Source: Nostoc linckia NIES-25 (GTDB lineage: Bacteria; Cyanobacteriota; Cyanobacteriia; Cyanobacteriales; Nostocaceae). From it: a stretch of 64,000 bases of DNA. Made by a program: the position numbers and the translations under genes. The stretch lies in assembly GCF_002368035.1 (NCBI RefSeq), contig NZ_AP018222.1, positions 1,440,848 through 1,504,847 on the forward strand, given 5' to 3'. This document shows, in pieces, positions 26,053 to 35,587 of the stretch. The stretch's first letter is position 1; each line of letters begins with the position of its first letter. Below the pieces are notes generated by a model. It was given only the letters and a program-made list of their open reading frames with translations. It ran no database searches and was not told the DNA's origin.

Positions 26053-28845
26053 TTACACCATCTCTGAGGATGTTTGTACCACTGGTTGCGGCTGCGGCTG
26101 GAACATGAACAACGAATACACCACATCTCGGCGAATATTCACCATCATATCTAAGAACAGTTCATAGCCCTCGCTCTTGTATTCAATCAGCGGGTCTTTT
26201 TGACCGTAACCGCGTAATCCCACTGATTCGCGTAAAGCATCCATTTGTTGTAGGTGTTCTCGCCACAGTGTGTCAATGCGTTGCAAGATAAAGAAACGTT
26301 CGGCTTGACGCATCAGTCCTGGTTGAACTTGGTCGATTTGCGCTTCTTTGAGGTCGTAAGCAATTCGTACCTGTTCGTGGAGGAAGGCTTTAATCTCAGT
26401 TACAGAAATATCTTCCAACTGACTAGCCTGCAAATCTGATAACAAATAGACGAATTCTTTGACTTTCTCAACTAACTTTTCTAACTCCCACTCTTCGGAA
26501 GGTAGATCTACGTTGATGTAGTAGTCAACGATGTCATCCATCGTTTTTTCAGCGTACTTGATTACCTGTTCTTTCAAGTCTTGACCTTCTAACACCCGAC
26601 GGCGTTCGGCATAAATAGCACGACGTTGATTATTCATCACCTCGTCATACTCAAACACCTGCTTGCGGATGTCATAGTAGTAGGTTTCAACTTTTTTCTG
26701 TGCGCCTTCCAAGCTGCGAGTTAGCATCCCCGATTCAATGGGCATATCGTCTTCGACGTTGAAGGCTTCCATCAATCCAGCAACGCGATCGCCACCAAAA
26801 ATCCGCAGTAAGTTATCTTCTAAGCTGAGGAAGAATCTTGTGGTTCCAGGGTCGCCTTGTCTGCCGGCGCGTCCCCGCAATTGGTTATCAATCCGCCGCG
26901 ATTCGTGGCGTTCTGTACCAATGACGTGCAAACCACCGAGTTCTACCACTTCATTATGTTCTCGCTCGGTGAATTGTTCGTACTCCTGCTTCACGCGCTT
27001 ATAAGCTCCCCGCAATTTCTGAATTACGGGGTCGTCGATGGGAGCCTTTTCGGCGGCTACAGCTACCTTGTCTTCAGCTTCCAGTTCCGATAAACTGCGA
27101 TCGCCATATTCGCGCACTGCAACTTCTACTGCGTCTTTGAGTATCTGTTCTGCTTCTTTTGTCAACTGGGTGGGGAAAATTTCTGGTGAAGCCCGCCAGG
27201 TTTTAACTTTTTTACCAGGGACGAAACCTTGACCGCCGCCGTGTCCTGTCGGCAATCCAGCAGCCCTTTGAACGCCAAACGCATCTTCATCTTCTGGCAT
27301 CACGATGCGAGGCATCAAATATTCCCGCAGCTTCAGACGCGCCATGTATTCGGAGTTACCACCCAGGATGATGTCTGTACCTCTTCCTGCCATGTTTGTC
27401 GCAATGGTTACAGCGCCTCTCCGCCCTGCCTGGGCGACGATTTCTGCTTCACGTTCCACGTTTTCTGGTCGGGCATTAAGTAATTCGTGGGGAATTTCTA
27501 GCTGTTTCAGTAGTCGGCTGAGATACTCAGACTTTTCTACACTCGTGGTTCCTACCAATACTGGTCTACCGAGTTCGTGCATTTCGGCACATTCTCTGGC
27601 GATCGCTCCCCACTTGCCTGTTTCTTTCTTAAAGACCATATCAGACAAGTCTTCACGTCTTCGTTCCCGGTTAGTGGGAATTACTGTAACTTCAAGTTTG
27701 TAAATTTTTTCAAACTCTGGTTCTTCAGTTTTTGCCGTTCCCGTCATTCCACCCAATTTGGGATACAGCAAGAACAAGTTTTGATAAGTAATTGTCGCTA
27801 GAGTTTGAGTTTCTGGCTGAATTTCTACGTGTTCCTTAGCTTCAATTGCCTGGTGTAGTCCATCACTCCAGCGCCGTCCGGGTAGTACCCGACCGGTAAA
27901 TTCATCCACAATCACCACTTCTCCATTGCGGACAATGTAGTTTGTGTCTTTGAGGAAAAGTTCTTTGGCTTTGATGGCATTAAAAACAAAGTGCGCCCAA
28001 GGATCTTCCGGGTCAAATAAATCTGTCACTCCCAAAAGATTTTCTGCTTCTGCAAACCCTTCATCTGTCAACAGCACGTTACGAGCTTTTTCATCCACCT
28101 CGTAATGCTCATCTTTTTTGAGGGTCAGTGCTATTTCCGCAGCTTGCAGATATTTTTCCGTAGGTCTTTCCACCTGTCCTGAAATAATCAGGGGTGTCCG
28201 CGCCTCATCAATTAAAATCGAGTCCACCTCGTCAATGACGCAGTAATTAAACGGGCGTTGTACCACATCTTTCATATCTGTGGCCATATTATCCCGCAGG
28301 TAGTCAAAGCCGACTTCACTGTTCGTCACATAAGTGATATCACAGTTATAGTTTTTCTGGCGTTCGGTGGGAGTCATGCTTGCCTGAATTAGCCCCACAC
28401 TCAACCCCAGGAAGCGATGCACTTGTCCCATCCACTCAGCGTCCCGACGAGCCAGGTAATCGTTCACGGTAATAACGTGTACGCCTTTACCAGTCAGGGC
28501 ATTCAAATAGCTCGGCAAGGTGGCTACTAATGTTTTACCCTCACCCGTTTTCATTTCAGCAATTTGCCCTACGTGCAAAATGATACCGCCAAGTAGTTGG
28601 ACATCAAAATGCCGTAAGCCTAAGACTCGGCGTCCTGCTTCTCGGACAACGGCGTAAGCTTCTGGCAAAATATCATCCAGAGTTTCGCCTTTAGCGAGTC
28701 TTTGTTTAAATTCTGCGGTTTTACCTTTTAACTCCTCATCAGAAAGAGCGTTAATTTCTTCCTCTAAAAGGTTAATTTCAGTAACGGAAGGCTGGTACTT
28801 TTTCAGCTTACGAGCGTTGGGATCGCCCAACAAAAGTTTTAGCAT
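26053..28845 (-). CDS. secA: Preprotein translocase ATPase SecA
   Basis: 930 residues, full length for cyanobacteria. Motifs: MKTGEGKTLVATLP (Walker A), IDEVDSILIDEARTPL (DEAD-type Walker B), helicase motif VGTTSVEKSEYLS, ATNMAGRGTDIILGG, and QLRGRAGRQGDPG. The cyanobacterial C terminus ends in a Gln/Pro-rich tail without the zinc-binding CXCXnCH seen in E. coli. It drives Sec export across the plasma and thylakoid membranes. A 190-bp AT-rich leader lies upstream of the start at 28845. Confidence 0.98.
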   Translation of the reverse strand: MLKLLLGDPNARKLKKYQPSVTEINLLEEEINALSDEELKGKTAEFKQRLAKGETLDDILPEAYAVVREAGRRVLGLRHFDVQLLGGIILHVGQIAEMKTGEGKTLVATLPSYLNALTGKGVHVITVNDYLARRDAEWMGQVHRFLGLSVGLIQASMTPTERQKNYNCDITYVTNSEVGFDYLRDNMATDMKDVVQRPFNYCVIDEVDSILIDEARTPLIISGQVERPTEKYLQAAEIALTLKKDEHYEVDEKARNVLLTDEGFAEAENLLGVTDLFDPEDPWAHFVFNAIKAKELFLKDTNYIVRNGEVVIVDEFTGRVLPGRRWSDGLHQAIEAKEHVEIQPETQTLATITYQNLFLLYPKLGGMTGTAKTEEPEFEKIYKLEVTVIPTNRERRREDLSDMVFKKETGKWGAIARECAEMHELGRPVLVGTTSVEKSEYLSRLLKQLEIPHELLNARPENVEREAEIVAQAGRRGAVTIATNMAGRGTDIILGGNSEYMARLKLREYLMPRIVMPEDEDAFGVQRAAGLPTGHGGGQGFVPGKKVKTWRASPEIFPTQLTKEAEQILKDAVEVAVREYGDRSLSELEAEDKVAVAAEKAPIDDPVIQKLRGAYKRVKQEYEQFTEREHNEVVELGGLHVIGTERHESRRIDNQLRGRAGRQGDPGTTRFFLSLEDNLLRIFGGDRVAGLMEAFNVEDDMPIESGMLTRSLEGAQKKVETYYYDIRKQVFEYDEVMNNQRRAIYAERRRVLEGQDLKEQVIKYAEKTMDDIVDYYINVDLPSEEWELEKLVEKVKEFVYLLSDLQASQLEDISVTEIKAFLHEQVRIAYDLKEAQIDQVQPGLMRQAERFFILQRIDTLWREHLQQMDALRESVGLRGYGQKDPLIEYKSEGYELFLDMMVNIRRDVVYSLFMFQPQPQPVVQTSSEMV

Positions 28846-29205
28846 GGCAGGTTATCGAACTGAATCAAAGGGGATGGCAATTAAAGATTTGGCATTGATT
28901 ATAAACATTTAACCCACTCAACAGTCTGAGTTGTGGATGGGTATGAAATGAGAATTCGCTCAAAAACAGGAGAAAAACTAATCAATCAGTTTCTTAAACG
29001 ATTGGTTTTAACTCTTATCTTATATTTACTCTTTCTTCATAGTATCATTTTGCCTCCAGATGGGGCATTGGGGACTGGGGATTGGTGATTGGGCATTGGG
29101 TATGGGGCAAAGGGCAAAGGGCAAAGGTTAAAGGGCAGAAGAAAGATCCCTCCTTTTCCCTTTAACCTTTCCCCTTTTCCCTTGGCGAAGCCATCTCCCC
29201 AGTCC
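28846..29205. other. Spacer with A/G-rich repeats between secA and the cytochrome gene
   Basis: About 360 bp. GGGGACTGGGGATTGG-type and GGGCAAA-type heptamers lie at 29063-29195, with the complementary CCCTTTAACCTTTCCCC nearby, so an inverted pair is present. No gene is seen. Confidence 0.6.
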
Positions 29206-29802
29206 CTAATTTTCCCACTCTGGGCTAAGGCGGCGGAAATTGTAGTCGCTAGCACTGGGATGACAACTCACGCAGCTACCAATTTCGACGGGACGCGGTA
29301 GCTTAACTCCAGGATGCAAAGCTTTGAAATAACGGGAGTTATTCAGGCGATACGGTATTTCTTCATCGTTGAGTTTGACGCGCGAGAAAGTCGAAAGATA
29401 TTTCCAGACTAAAATTCGAGGCGGATCGACCAAAGGCCTGAGTTGTGCGCCGTAGTGTTGGGAGTCTTCCAAGAGATTTTTCCAAGTTTGGGTGGGAAAA
29501 ACGGATGGTGGTAAGGCAATGTGGCATGTGGAGCAATTTTCTAAATACAGTTCTTGCCCCAGTTGATATTGTGGAGGTATGACATCAACTGTGCCAATTT
29601 CGGCGGGAGGAGTGGCACTTTGGGCGTTAGTTACCAACGCTAAAAGCCAGCCCATAGCTAGACTCCAGGTGATAATTACCAAAAGTAAACCAAAAAATTG
29701 ACGTTTGAATTCGCGTTCGGCAGTTTGTCTTAGCACTTGAGTATCGCTCTTTGGCGATCGCTTTTCGCCATCACGAGATTTCTGCTTTACAAAAATTGAC
29801 AT
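29206..29802 (-). CDS. Membrane-anchored diheme c-type cytochrome
   Basis: 198 residues. An N-terminal membrane anchor (FFGLLLVIITWSLAMGWLLALV, about 37-58) is followed by two heme sites: CSTCH near 93 and CVSCH near 175. The DHC family description fits (diheme cytochrome c, acting on the lumenal or periplasmic side). Between the hemes are conserved Pro/Trp-rich segments (PTQTWKNLLEDSQHYG, LVDPPRILVWKYLSTFS). The electron-transfer partner is unknown. It is separate from the secA gene upstream on the same strand, with a long repeat-rich spacer. Confidence 0.85.
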   Translation of the reverse strand: MSIFVKQKSRDGEKRSPKSDTQVLRQTAEREFKRQFFGLLLVIITWSLAMGWLLALVTNAQSATPPAEIGTVDVIPPQYQLGQELYLENCSTCHIALPPSVFPTQTWKNLLEDSQHYGAQLRPLVDPPRILVWKYLSTFSRVKLNDEEIPYRLNNSRYFKALHPGVKLPRPVEIGSCVSCHPSASDYNFRRLSPEWEN

Positions 29803-30001
29803 TCCTCACATTCCCAGATTTTTAGAAGTGGCGCTTGTGTTAATCATAGGACTTACGGAGTATTAGAAGTGTTTCAAATTACGTGTAAGTAGTTTTGCTC
29901 AGGAATATAGCGATCGCTTTTTTTGGGGTACATCAAATTTAATATAAATATTTCAACAGCATACTACTGCTGATGATCCCAGAAAAAATATTTTGGCAAT
30001 T

Positions 30002-30367
30002 TTAACCTGAATCACTAGAAAAATCAGCTAAAATATCTTGGATTTCGTTTACACCAATATCTTCTCTGTCAGACTTTGAATAAATCGTTAATAGTAAAAT
30101 ACTTGTAGCTGACTCAACTTGATAAATCAATCGATAACCAGCACTTTTACCTTTTTGGATATTACTATTGCGAACTCTGACCTTATAAACAACATACTCT
30201 TCGCCAATGCCAGCAATTCTATCTCCAAGAATATTTCCCTGCTGTAATTGATCAATAATCGGCTAAACATCAGTGCGAATATTGCGAAATCTCTTAGAGA
30301 GGTAGCGTAAGTTTTGTTTGTATTCAGGAGTTAAATCTATAAATACAGATGGCTGTTCATTCGGCAT
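30002..30367 (-). pseudogene. RelE/ParE-type toxin with an internal amber codon
   Basis: A 122-codon frame from the ATG at 30367, overlapping the antitoxin gene by 11 nt. It begins MPNEQPSVFIDLTPEYKQNL and has a typical RelE-like C terminus (VVYKVRVRNSNIQKGKSAG, YRLIYQVES, SILLLTIYSKSDREDI). Codon 35 is TAG (30265-30263) where the family usually has Gln, a single CAG-to-TAG change. The toxin is therefore likely silent, unless a suppressor or an internal start is used. Its antitoxin is intact. Confidence 0.85.
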
Positions 30368-30614
30368 CAATTCCCTCCCACATTTGTGATAGTGGTAGGC
30401 GTTGTCCCGCTTTTGCTTGCTGTAAGGCTCTCCTCAAACTAGCTTTGATCTCTTCAATAGGTGTATCGTCAGGGTCAACTTCTTCTGCGTCTGTTGCTTC
30501 TGGAACCAACACAATTACCCGAACCTGATGAGGATAATTCGTTCCTTGAATCGGTTCATCTAAAACTAAGTTTCCTTGAGAGTCAATTTTGCCAGTAACT
30601 TCGATCGCTTTCAT
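30357..30614 (-). CDS. RelN-like type II antitoxin
   Basis: 85 residues: MKAIEVTGKIDSQGNLVLDE, then VRVIVLVPEATDAEEV, an acidic linker and a helical C terminus (IKASLRRALQQAKAG, LSQMWEGI). This is the pattern of cyanobacterial antitoxins paired with RelE toxins: an N-terminal AbrB-like swapped-hairpin fold and a C-terminal toxin-binding helix. It precedes the broken toxin in the usual antitoxin-toxin order. RelN naming is by resemblance only. Confidence 0.75.
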   Translation of the reverse strand: MKAIEVTGKIDSQGNLVLDEPIQGTNYPHQVRVIVLVPEATDAEEVDPDDTPIEEIKASLRRALQQAKAGQRLPLSQMWEGIDAE

Positions 30615-30694
30615 CTGTTATCCACTTGAATTTGTAGTAGATTTTAACACGCCTAAATTTAAGCATGATGGGGAAACCAAAGTTTACATCACGT

Positions 30695-30857
30695 TTTGCA
30701 CTCGTTCTCATTATCAAAACTAGCTAAAATCTCTCGGATTTAATTTGCACCAATATCTTCTTGGTCAGACTCGCAATAAATTGTTAATAGCAAAATACTT
30801 GTAGATGATTCAAGTTGATAAATTAATCGATAACCAGCACTTTTACCTTTTTGGATA
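30695..30857 (-). pseudogene. Second, truncated copy of the RelE-like toxin
   Basis: The minus strand repeats the C-terminal half of the adjacent toxin: NIQKGKSAGYRLIYQLES, then SILLLTIYCESDQEDIG, then a TAA stop and IREILASF in the same frame. The copy shares the ancestral positions but carries its own nonsense codon. Its 5' half is missing and abuts a HAD-hydrolase fragment. Confidence 0.8.
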
Positions 30858-30941
30858 TTAATATTGCATGATTGCCACCTCAACAATGAGCGTATCATCC
30901 AAATCAAAAAGTATTATTTTTCGCTCTGGTAATATATTCAT
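30858..30941 (-). pseudogene. N-terminal fragment of a HAD-family hydrolase
   Basis: 27 codons: MNILPERKIILFDLDDTLIV, then EVAIMQY and a stop. The FDLDDTL sequence is the HAD motif I (DxDxT). The rest of the gene is missing, replaced by the truncated toxin copy, so this marks a deletion joint. Confidence 0.75.
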
Positions 30942-31078
30942 ATCTGCAAATATGATTTAGTCTTTAATAAGCTAATCATCATTTAAATGGCACAATTTTT
31001 ATGGCAAGAAAAGCTGCAAACCTTCTCCCTTGCTCCCTGCAGCCTCAATATGCAAATTAAATGCTTAACAGCTTAAGA

Positions 31079-31876
31079 TTACAATTGATGGGCTACATAT
31101 AAAGTAGTTAAGTAACCTTTGGTAATCTCACCATTAAATTTAGTATTAATTAATTGGGCGATCGCATCAAAAAAACGCGCCTTTTTAAGGCTATCTAAAT
31201 TTAAATGACCTGAGTAAGTATTTAAAAGGTTGAGATAATTTGCAGTGTTATACGTTGCATCCCATCGATAAGAGCGATATGTTACCTCACCAAACAAACC
31301 TGTTTGCTCAATCTCACTTATTTTATTAGGGACTTCCTTCTCACGCAAAGGAGGCTCATCGTCTTTAACCAGTTCAGGAGCTAAACTTTGATATAGCTTT
31401 TGTACTTCTTCAAAGAAGCCATTACTAGCATCACTATATACATGTTCATTCCAAAATAGCGCGATCGCTCCTTTAGATCTGAGGGCAAGAGCCGTTTTTT
31501 TGTAAGCAATAGTTGGGTCAAGCCAATGAAAAGCAGTTGCCGAAATCACTAAATCAAAAGCATTTTCTTCTATTACCCAATCCTCGAAAGCGGTGTTACG
31601 CACTTCTACTTGCGAATAAGCAGCCAGGTTTTTTTGGGCAACTGTAGCGAGATTGTTACCCAACTCAATGCAGAGTATACGATAACCCAGACGTGCAAAA
31701 GGTATAGTTGCTTGACCGGTACCACAACCAATCTCTAATATCCTTCCTCCTGGATTGATTCTTGATAGAGACACCACATCGTCAAAAAGCGCCTCTGGAT
31801 ATCCTGGTCGTACTCGATCGTACAGCAGCGCCACTTGATTAAAAGTGGTTCTTAACTGACTTCTATCATCTGTCAT
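31079..31876 (-). CDS. Class I SAM-dependent methyltransferase
   Basis: 265 residues. Motif I is ILEIGCGTGQATIPFARLG, acidic residue at the second strand in LCIELG, then FDLVISATAFHWLDP (motif IV). The sequence YDRVRPGYPEALFDDVV at the N terminus matches a methyltransferase type-11-like group. The methyl acceptor is unknown. No operon partner is seen. A MITE lies just upstream. Confidence 0.9.
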   Translation of the reverse strand: MTDDRSQLRTTFNQVALLYDRVRPGYPEALFDDVVSLSRINPGGRILEIGCGTGQATIPFARLGYRILCIELGNNLATVAQKNLAAYSQVEVRNTAFEDWVIEENAFDLVISATAFHWLDPTIAYKKTALALRSKGAIALFWNEHVYSDASNGFFEEVQKLYQSLAPELVKDDEPPLREKEVPNKISEIEQTGLFGEVTYRSYRWDATYNTANYLNLLNTYSGHLNLDSLKKARFFDAIAQLINTKFNGEITKGYLTTLYVAHQL

Positions 31877-31923
31877 GAATTGGTTGTTATACCATAATTT
31901 GCTGTGTTCGATATTTTATACTA

Positions 31924-32023
31924 ATACCAATTCAAATAATGTTTGCAACACATCAATTATCCGTAAGGGCACAACAATGTTGTGCCCCTACCTATCTGTC
32001 GCATTCTTTTTTCAAATTGGTAT
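31924..32023. mobile_element. Intact 100-bp MITE-like element with ATACCAATT ends
   Basis: Begins ATACCAATTCAAATAATG and ends TTTTCAAATTGGTAT, giving 9-bp terminal inverted repeats. It contains the palindrome GGGCACAACAATGTTGTGCCC. A second copy, broken by insertion, is at 25675-25978. Confidence 0.85.
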
Positions 32024-32413
32024 AAGGGCGATCGGTAAGCTTAATTTTTCGTTACTCCTCCCTCTTTTAACATGAGTTCGATGAACCTCTCCCCAACCCC
32101 TCTTGGAGGCGGAGAGGGGCAGAAATATTTTTAGTTTCCAACGAAAAAATTAGGTTTTTAAAGCCTCTCTCCCTGTGGGGGAGAGGAATGGAAGTGGGGT
32201 TTTTAGAGCCGTCGAACTCACGTTCTTTTAGTAGGAGACGGAGGCTGGGTGGGTGAGGTCTGTCCAATTCACATTAAATTATGAAAGCGATCGCAATTTT
32301 GTCGCTGGCTTTTCCTGGTAAACAAGGTGCGAAGGATGACTGTTATGAACTAGCGCAAATAAATATCCTTTACACCAATAAATACAGTTACAAAGGTATC
32401 TGTAGAATTGTTT
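32024..32413. other. Spacer with C/T-rich repeats
   Basis: 390 bp between the MITE and the MoxR gene. It contains a CTCTCCCCAACCCCTC-type repeat and its GGGGGAGAGG complement at 32080-32200, and no supported open frame or RNA. Confidence 0.5.
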
Positions 32414-33322
32414 TTAAGGAATAGGAACTGAACGCAATAATCGCTCAACAACAGTTCTAGAATTACGCCCTCCTCTGGGAATGAGGCGATGGCAAATAAC
32501 ATAAGGGGCAAGAAATTTCACATCATCGGGAATAGCATAATCGCGCCCTAATAGAAAAGCTAACGCTTGGGCAGCTCGTTGTAATGCTACAGTGCCACGG
32601 GGACTAACGCCAAGGGCGATTTCCTCATCTTGGCGTGTCGCCCGCACTAATTCGAGGATGTATTGTTGCAAAGAAGTTGCCACTTTGACTTGCGAGCAAA
32701 GACTACGCAATTCCTGTACTTCTGCCAAAGTAATACAAGGCTGCAAATCAGCAACCTTGACACCATTTTGGAGATTTTGCAGCATCTGGAGTTCTTCTGA
32801 TTCCGAAGGATAGCCCAAACTCAACGACAGCATAAACCTGTCCATTTGCGCTTCCGGCAGAGGAAAAGTGCCTTGATACTCGATAGGGTTTTGAGTAGCA
32901 ATCACAAAAAACGGCTGGGGAACTGCACGAGAGACACCATCGACCGTTACTTGATGTTCTTCCATAACTTCGAGCAAAGCCGACTGAGTGCGGGGTGTGG
33001 CGCGGTTGATTTCGTCAGCAAGTAGTACATTGGCAAACACTGGCCCCGGAAGAAAACTAAATTCGCCGCTTTTTGGGTTCCAGATGTTCGTACCAGTGAT
33101 GTCGGTTGGCAATAAATCAGGGGTGCATTGTAACCGTTGAAACTTGCCATCAACTGAACGAGCTAGAGATTTAGCAAGCAGGGTTTTGCCAACGCCAGGG
33201 ACATCTTCTAAGAGGGCATGGCCACCACCTAACAGCGCTACTAGCACTAAGCGTATTGCCTCACTTTTACCAACAATGGTAAGAGTCAGATTTTGTGTTA
33301 AAGCGTGAATTTTGTCTCTCAT
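32414..33322 (-). CDS. MoxR-family AAA ATPase
   Basis: 302 residues. Walker A is in LLEDVPGVGKTLLAKSLARS, Walker B in LLADEINRATPRTQSALLEV, sensor 1 in FFVIATQNPIEYQG, and the C-terminal lid contains ISPRG-like GVSPRGTVALQRAAQA. MoxR ATPases act as chaperones that insert metal or assemble complexes, often with a vWA partner. No vWA gene is adjacent here (the rsr vWA is far away). The region up to ribF is a short repeat-containing spacer. Confidence 0.92.
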   Translation of the reverse strand: MRDKIHALTQNLTLTIVGKSEAIRLVLVALLGGGHALLEDVPGVGKTLLAKSLARSVDGKFQRLQCTPDLLPTDITGTNIWNPKSGEFSFLPGPVFANVLLADEINRATPRTQSALLEVMEEHQVTVDGVSRAVPQPFFVIATQNPIEYQGTFPLPEAQMDRFMLSLSLGYPSESEELQMLQNLQNGVKVADLQPCITLAEVQELRSLCSQVKVATSLQQYILELVRATRQDEEIALGVSPRGTVALQRAAQALAFLLGRDYAIPDDVKFLAPYVICHRLIPRGGRNSRTVVERLLRSVPIP

Positions 33323-33442
33323 GCAGTGTGGGAAATGGGGAATGGGGACTGGCGACTGGCGACTGGGAGATGGGGGAGCAGGGGGAGAAATAACTAATGA
33401 CTAATGCCCCATGCCCCATGCCCTGTTTGGCCAATGCCCTAT

Positions 33443-34522
33443 CTATTGTTCCCACTCAGCACTAAGAACTTGTCTAGCTGTTATGCAGTCGAGTTGAATT
33501 TGTGTTTTCAGGGCTTCGAGAGAAGGAAATTTTTGTTCGGGACGTAAAAATTTGACTAGTTCTACAGCCAGTTTTTTACCATACAAATCACCAGACCAAT
33601 CGAACAAATGTACTTCCACGGATGGAGAAACACCGTTTACAGTTGGGCGGTTACCGATATTCATAACGCCTAAGTTTTTACTTGGAGTTACATCCGGTGT
33701 TTCACTGAGAGTGAAAACTCGCACAGCGTAAACTCCTTGGCGGGGTAAAAACTTTTCTTTTGGTAGCTGGAGGTTAGCGGTAGGAAAACCAATGGTTCTG
33801 CCTAGTTGCTGTCCTTGAACGACTAAACCCAGGAGAGTGTAGGGGCGTCCTAGTAGGAGATTTGCGTTTTCGATATCCCCATGTTCAAGGGTTTGCCGGA
33901 TGAATGAAGTGCTAATGCGGGCATCCTGACTTGAAGCATCACTGGTACAACTGCTTTGGGTAGGTGAGTCACCTGTATAAGTTTGTAAGGGAACGATGGT
34001 GACAGGAATATTGTATTTGGCGGCGAAGAATTGCAAATCTTTAGCAGTACCACTGCGTTTTTTGCCAAAACAAAAATCTTCCCCAATACTAATTCGCTGG
34101 CATTGGAGTTGCTCGACGAGAATTTTTTCGACAAATTCTTCAGGAGTCAAAGCAGATAATTCTTTGTCGAAGGGTAATAATACCAGTTGTTCTACTCCAA
34201 GCGATCGCAATTGCTGGACTTTTTCATCGAGTGGTGTTAACAAAGTCCGGGGTTGCCCCGTAAAAAACTCCTGTGGGTGCGGATGAAAGGTGACAACTGT
34301 CGAGTAAATATGTTGTTGATTTGTCAGTTGTTGACTTTCATTAGACTGTGGACTACCAGCTACTGACAACTGACCACCAGCGTGCAATACTGGCTCAATT
34401 ACCCTTTGATGACCAAGATGTACGCCATCAAATTTGCCAAGTGCAACAGCAGTCGGCGTTAGTAGCCCTTCAGTCGAAGAAGCAACCCACACAGAACACC
34501 CATTTTGAGACAAATTTAGCAC
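33443..34522 (-). CDS. ribF: Bifunctional riboflavin kinase / FAD synthetase
   Basis: 359 residues, a little longer than usual (about 310-335). The FAD synthetase N-domain has GKFDGVHLGHQ and VVTFHPHPQEFF. The riboflavin kinase C-domain has GRTIGFPTANLQLP and MNIGNRPTV. It makes FMN and FAD in the cytosol. Two stretches look inserted: residues about 49-74 (GGQLSVAGSPQSNESQQL region), read from a TGACAACTGACC-like repeat, and SPTQSSCTSDASSQDA. The GTG at 34522 is the probable start. Confidence 0.93.
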   Translation of the reverse strand: MLNLSQNGCSVWVASSTEGLLTPTAVALGKFDGVHLGHQRVIEPVLHAGGQLSVAGSPQSNESQQLTNQQHIYSTVVTFHPHPQEFFTGQPRTLLTPLDEKVQQLRSLGVEQLVLLPFDKELSALTPEEFVEKILVEQLQCQRISIGEDFCFGKKRSGTAKDLQFFAAKYNIPVTIVPLQTYTGDSPTQSSCTSDASSQDARISTSFIRQTLEHGDIENANLLLGRPYTLLGLVVQGQQLGRTIGFPTANLQLPKEKFLPRQGVYAVRVFTLSETPDVTPSKNLGVMNIGNRPTVNGVSPSVEVHLFDWSGDLYGKKLAVELVKFLRPEQKFPSLEALKTQIQLDCITARQVLSAEWEQ

Positions 34523-34549
34523 GTGGATTTTGAGATTTTAGGTTTATTT

Positions 34550-34630
34550 TAGCTATCAGTCATTAGTCATTAGTCATTGGTCATTAGTCCAAAGTGAATA
34601 ACCAATGGCCCCATGCCCAATATAATTTCC
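34550..34630. repeat. TCATTAG/TCATTGG heptamer repeats
   Basis: Short tandem heptamers of the same type as in the atpB-atpC spacer, plus CCCAATG-type units, in the 168-bp spacer between ribF and the MBL gene. Confidence 0.8.
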
Positions 34631-34690
34631 TGCTGATAGCCTCCGATCGCCAATCTAATCTAAAATCTACAATTGCTGCAATCGCAACCT

Positions 34691-35587
34691 TTAGACAGAA
34701 AACTTGCTAACAGGAAAAGATTCTGATAAGGAAGCTGAGGTGGAAACTTGGAGTACGATTCCTTCCCGTGCCATGATAGCACCAGGGAATTTCGCAGCTG
34801 CTTGTTTTCCTACACGATCTAAAAAGTCGTCATTGTGGGCTGGGTCGTGGTGATAAATCACCAAAGTTTTGACATTAGCTGCTTGTGCCACTTTCACAGC
34901 TTCTTGCCAGGTTGAATGTCCCCAGCCGATTTTTGGGGATGTTGGCGAGTGATATTCTTCGTCAGTGTAGGTGGAATCGTAAATTAGAATGTCAGCATTA
35001 CGAGCCAGCCAAAGCACATTTTTGTCGAGTCGGTCGGGAAAATGTTCGGTATCAGTAATATAAACAGCAGCACCATCGCGCCAGTTGACGCGGTATCCTA
35101 CGGCTTCACCTGGATGATTTAAAGGTGCTGTTTCTACGGTAATATCATCGATATCTATTGGTTGCCCCGGCCGAATATCATGGAAACTTAAATTGGCCTG
35201 CATGATTTGTAAAGGCACGGGAAAATTCGGGTGGAGCATCTGGTCGTTGAGGCGCTGTTCTATGGTAGAACCATCAGGAGCGATCGCGCCGTAAATATGA
35301 AAGTTATTCCCCCTCACAAACCCCGGAACAAAGAAGGGAAAACCTTGCATGTGATCCCAGTGGGAGTGGGTGAAAAATATATGAGCTTCTAACGGCATCT
35401 GGCGCAATAAAGATTGCCCCAATACATGTAGTCCCGTGCCACCATCGAAAATTAAGCGTTTACCGCCCACTTGCATCTCAACGCAAGGGGTATTACCGCC
35501 GTAGCGAACGGTGTGTGGCCCTGGACTGGGGATGCTGCCGCGAACCCCCCAAAATTGCACGGTAAATTGATTCTCTATCCTAGACAT
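34691..35587 (-). CDS. MBL-fold metallo-hydrolase
   Basis: 298 residues. The metal-binding motif HSHWDHMQGFPFF is near 92, with further His and Asp residues in APLNHPGEA, ITDTEHFPD, and VIYHHDPAHNDD. The N terminus VQFWGVRGSIPSPGP matches the RNase Z/phosphodiesterase-like PqqB-type group. It is likely a cytoplasmic hydrolase of cyclic or phosphorylated substrates. The exact substrate is not determined. Monocistronic. Confidence 0.9.
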   Translation of the reverse strand: MSRIENQFTVQFWGVRGSIPSPGPHTVRYGGNTPCVEMQVGGKRLIFDGGTGLHVLGQSLLRQMPLEAHIFFTHSHWDHMQGFPFFVPGFVRGNNFHIYGAIAPDGSTIEQRLNDQMLHPNFPVPLQIMQANLSFHDIRPGQPIDIDDITVETAPLNHPGEAVGYRVNWRDGAAVYITDTEHFPDRLDKNVLWLARNADILIYDSTYTDEEYHSPTSPKIGWGHSTWQEAVKVAQAANVKTLVIYHHDPAHNDDFLDRVGKQAAAKFPGAIMAREGIVLQVSTSASLSESFPVSKFSV

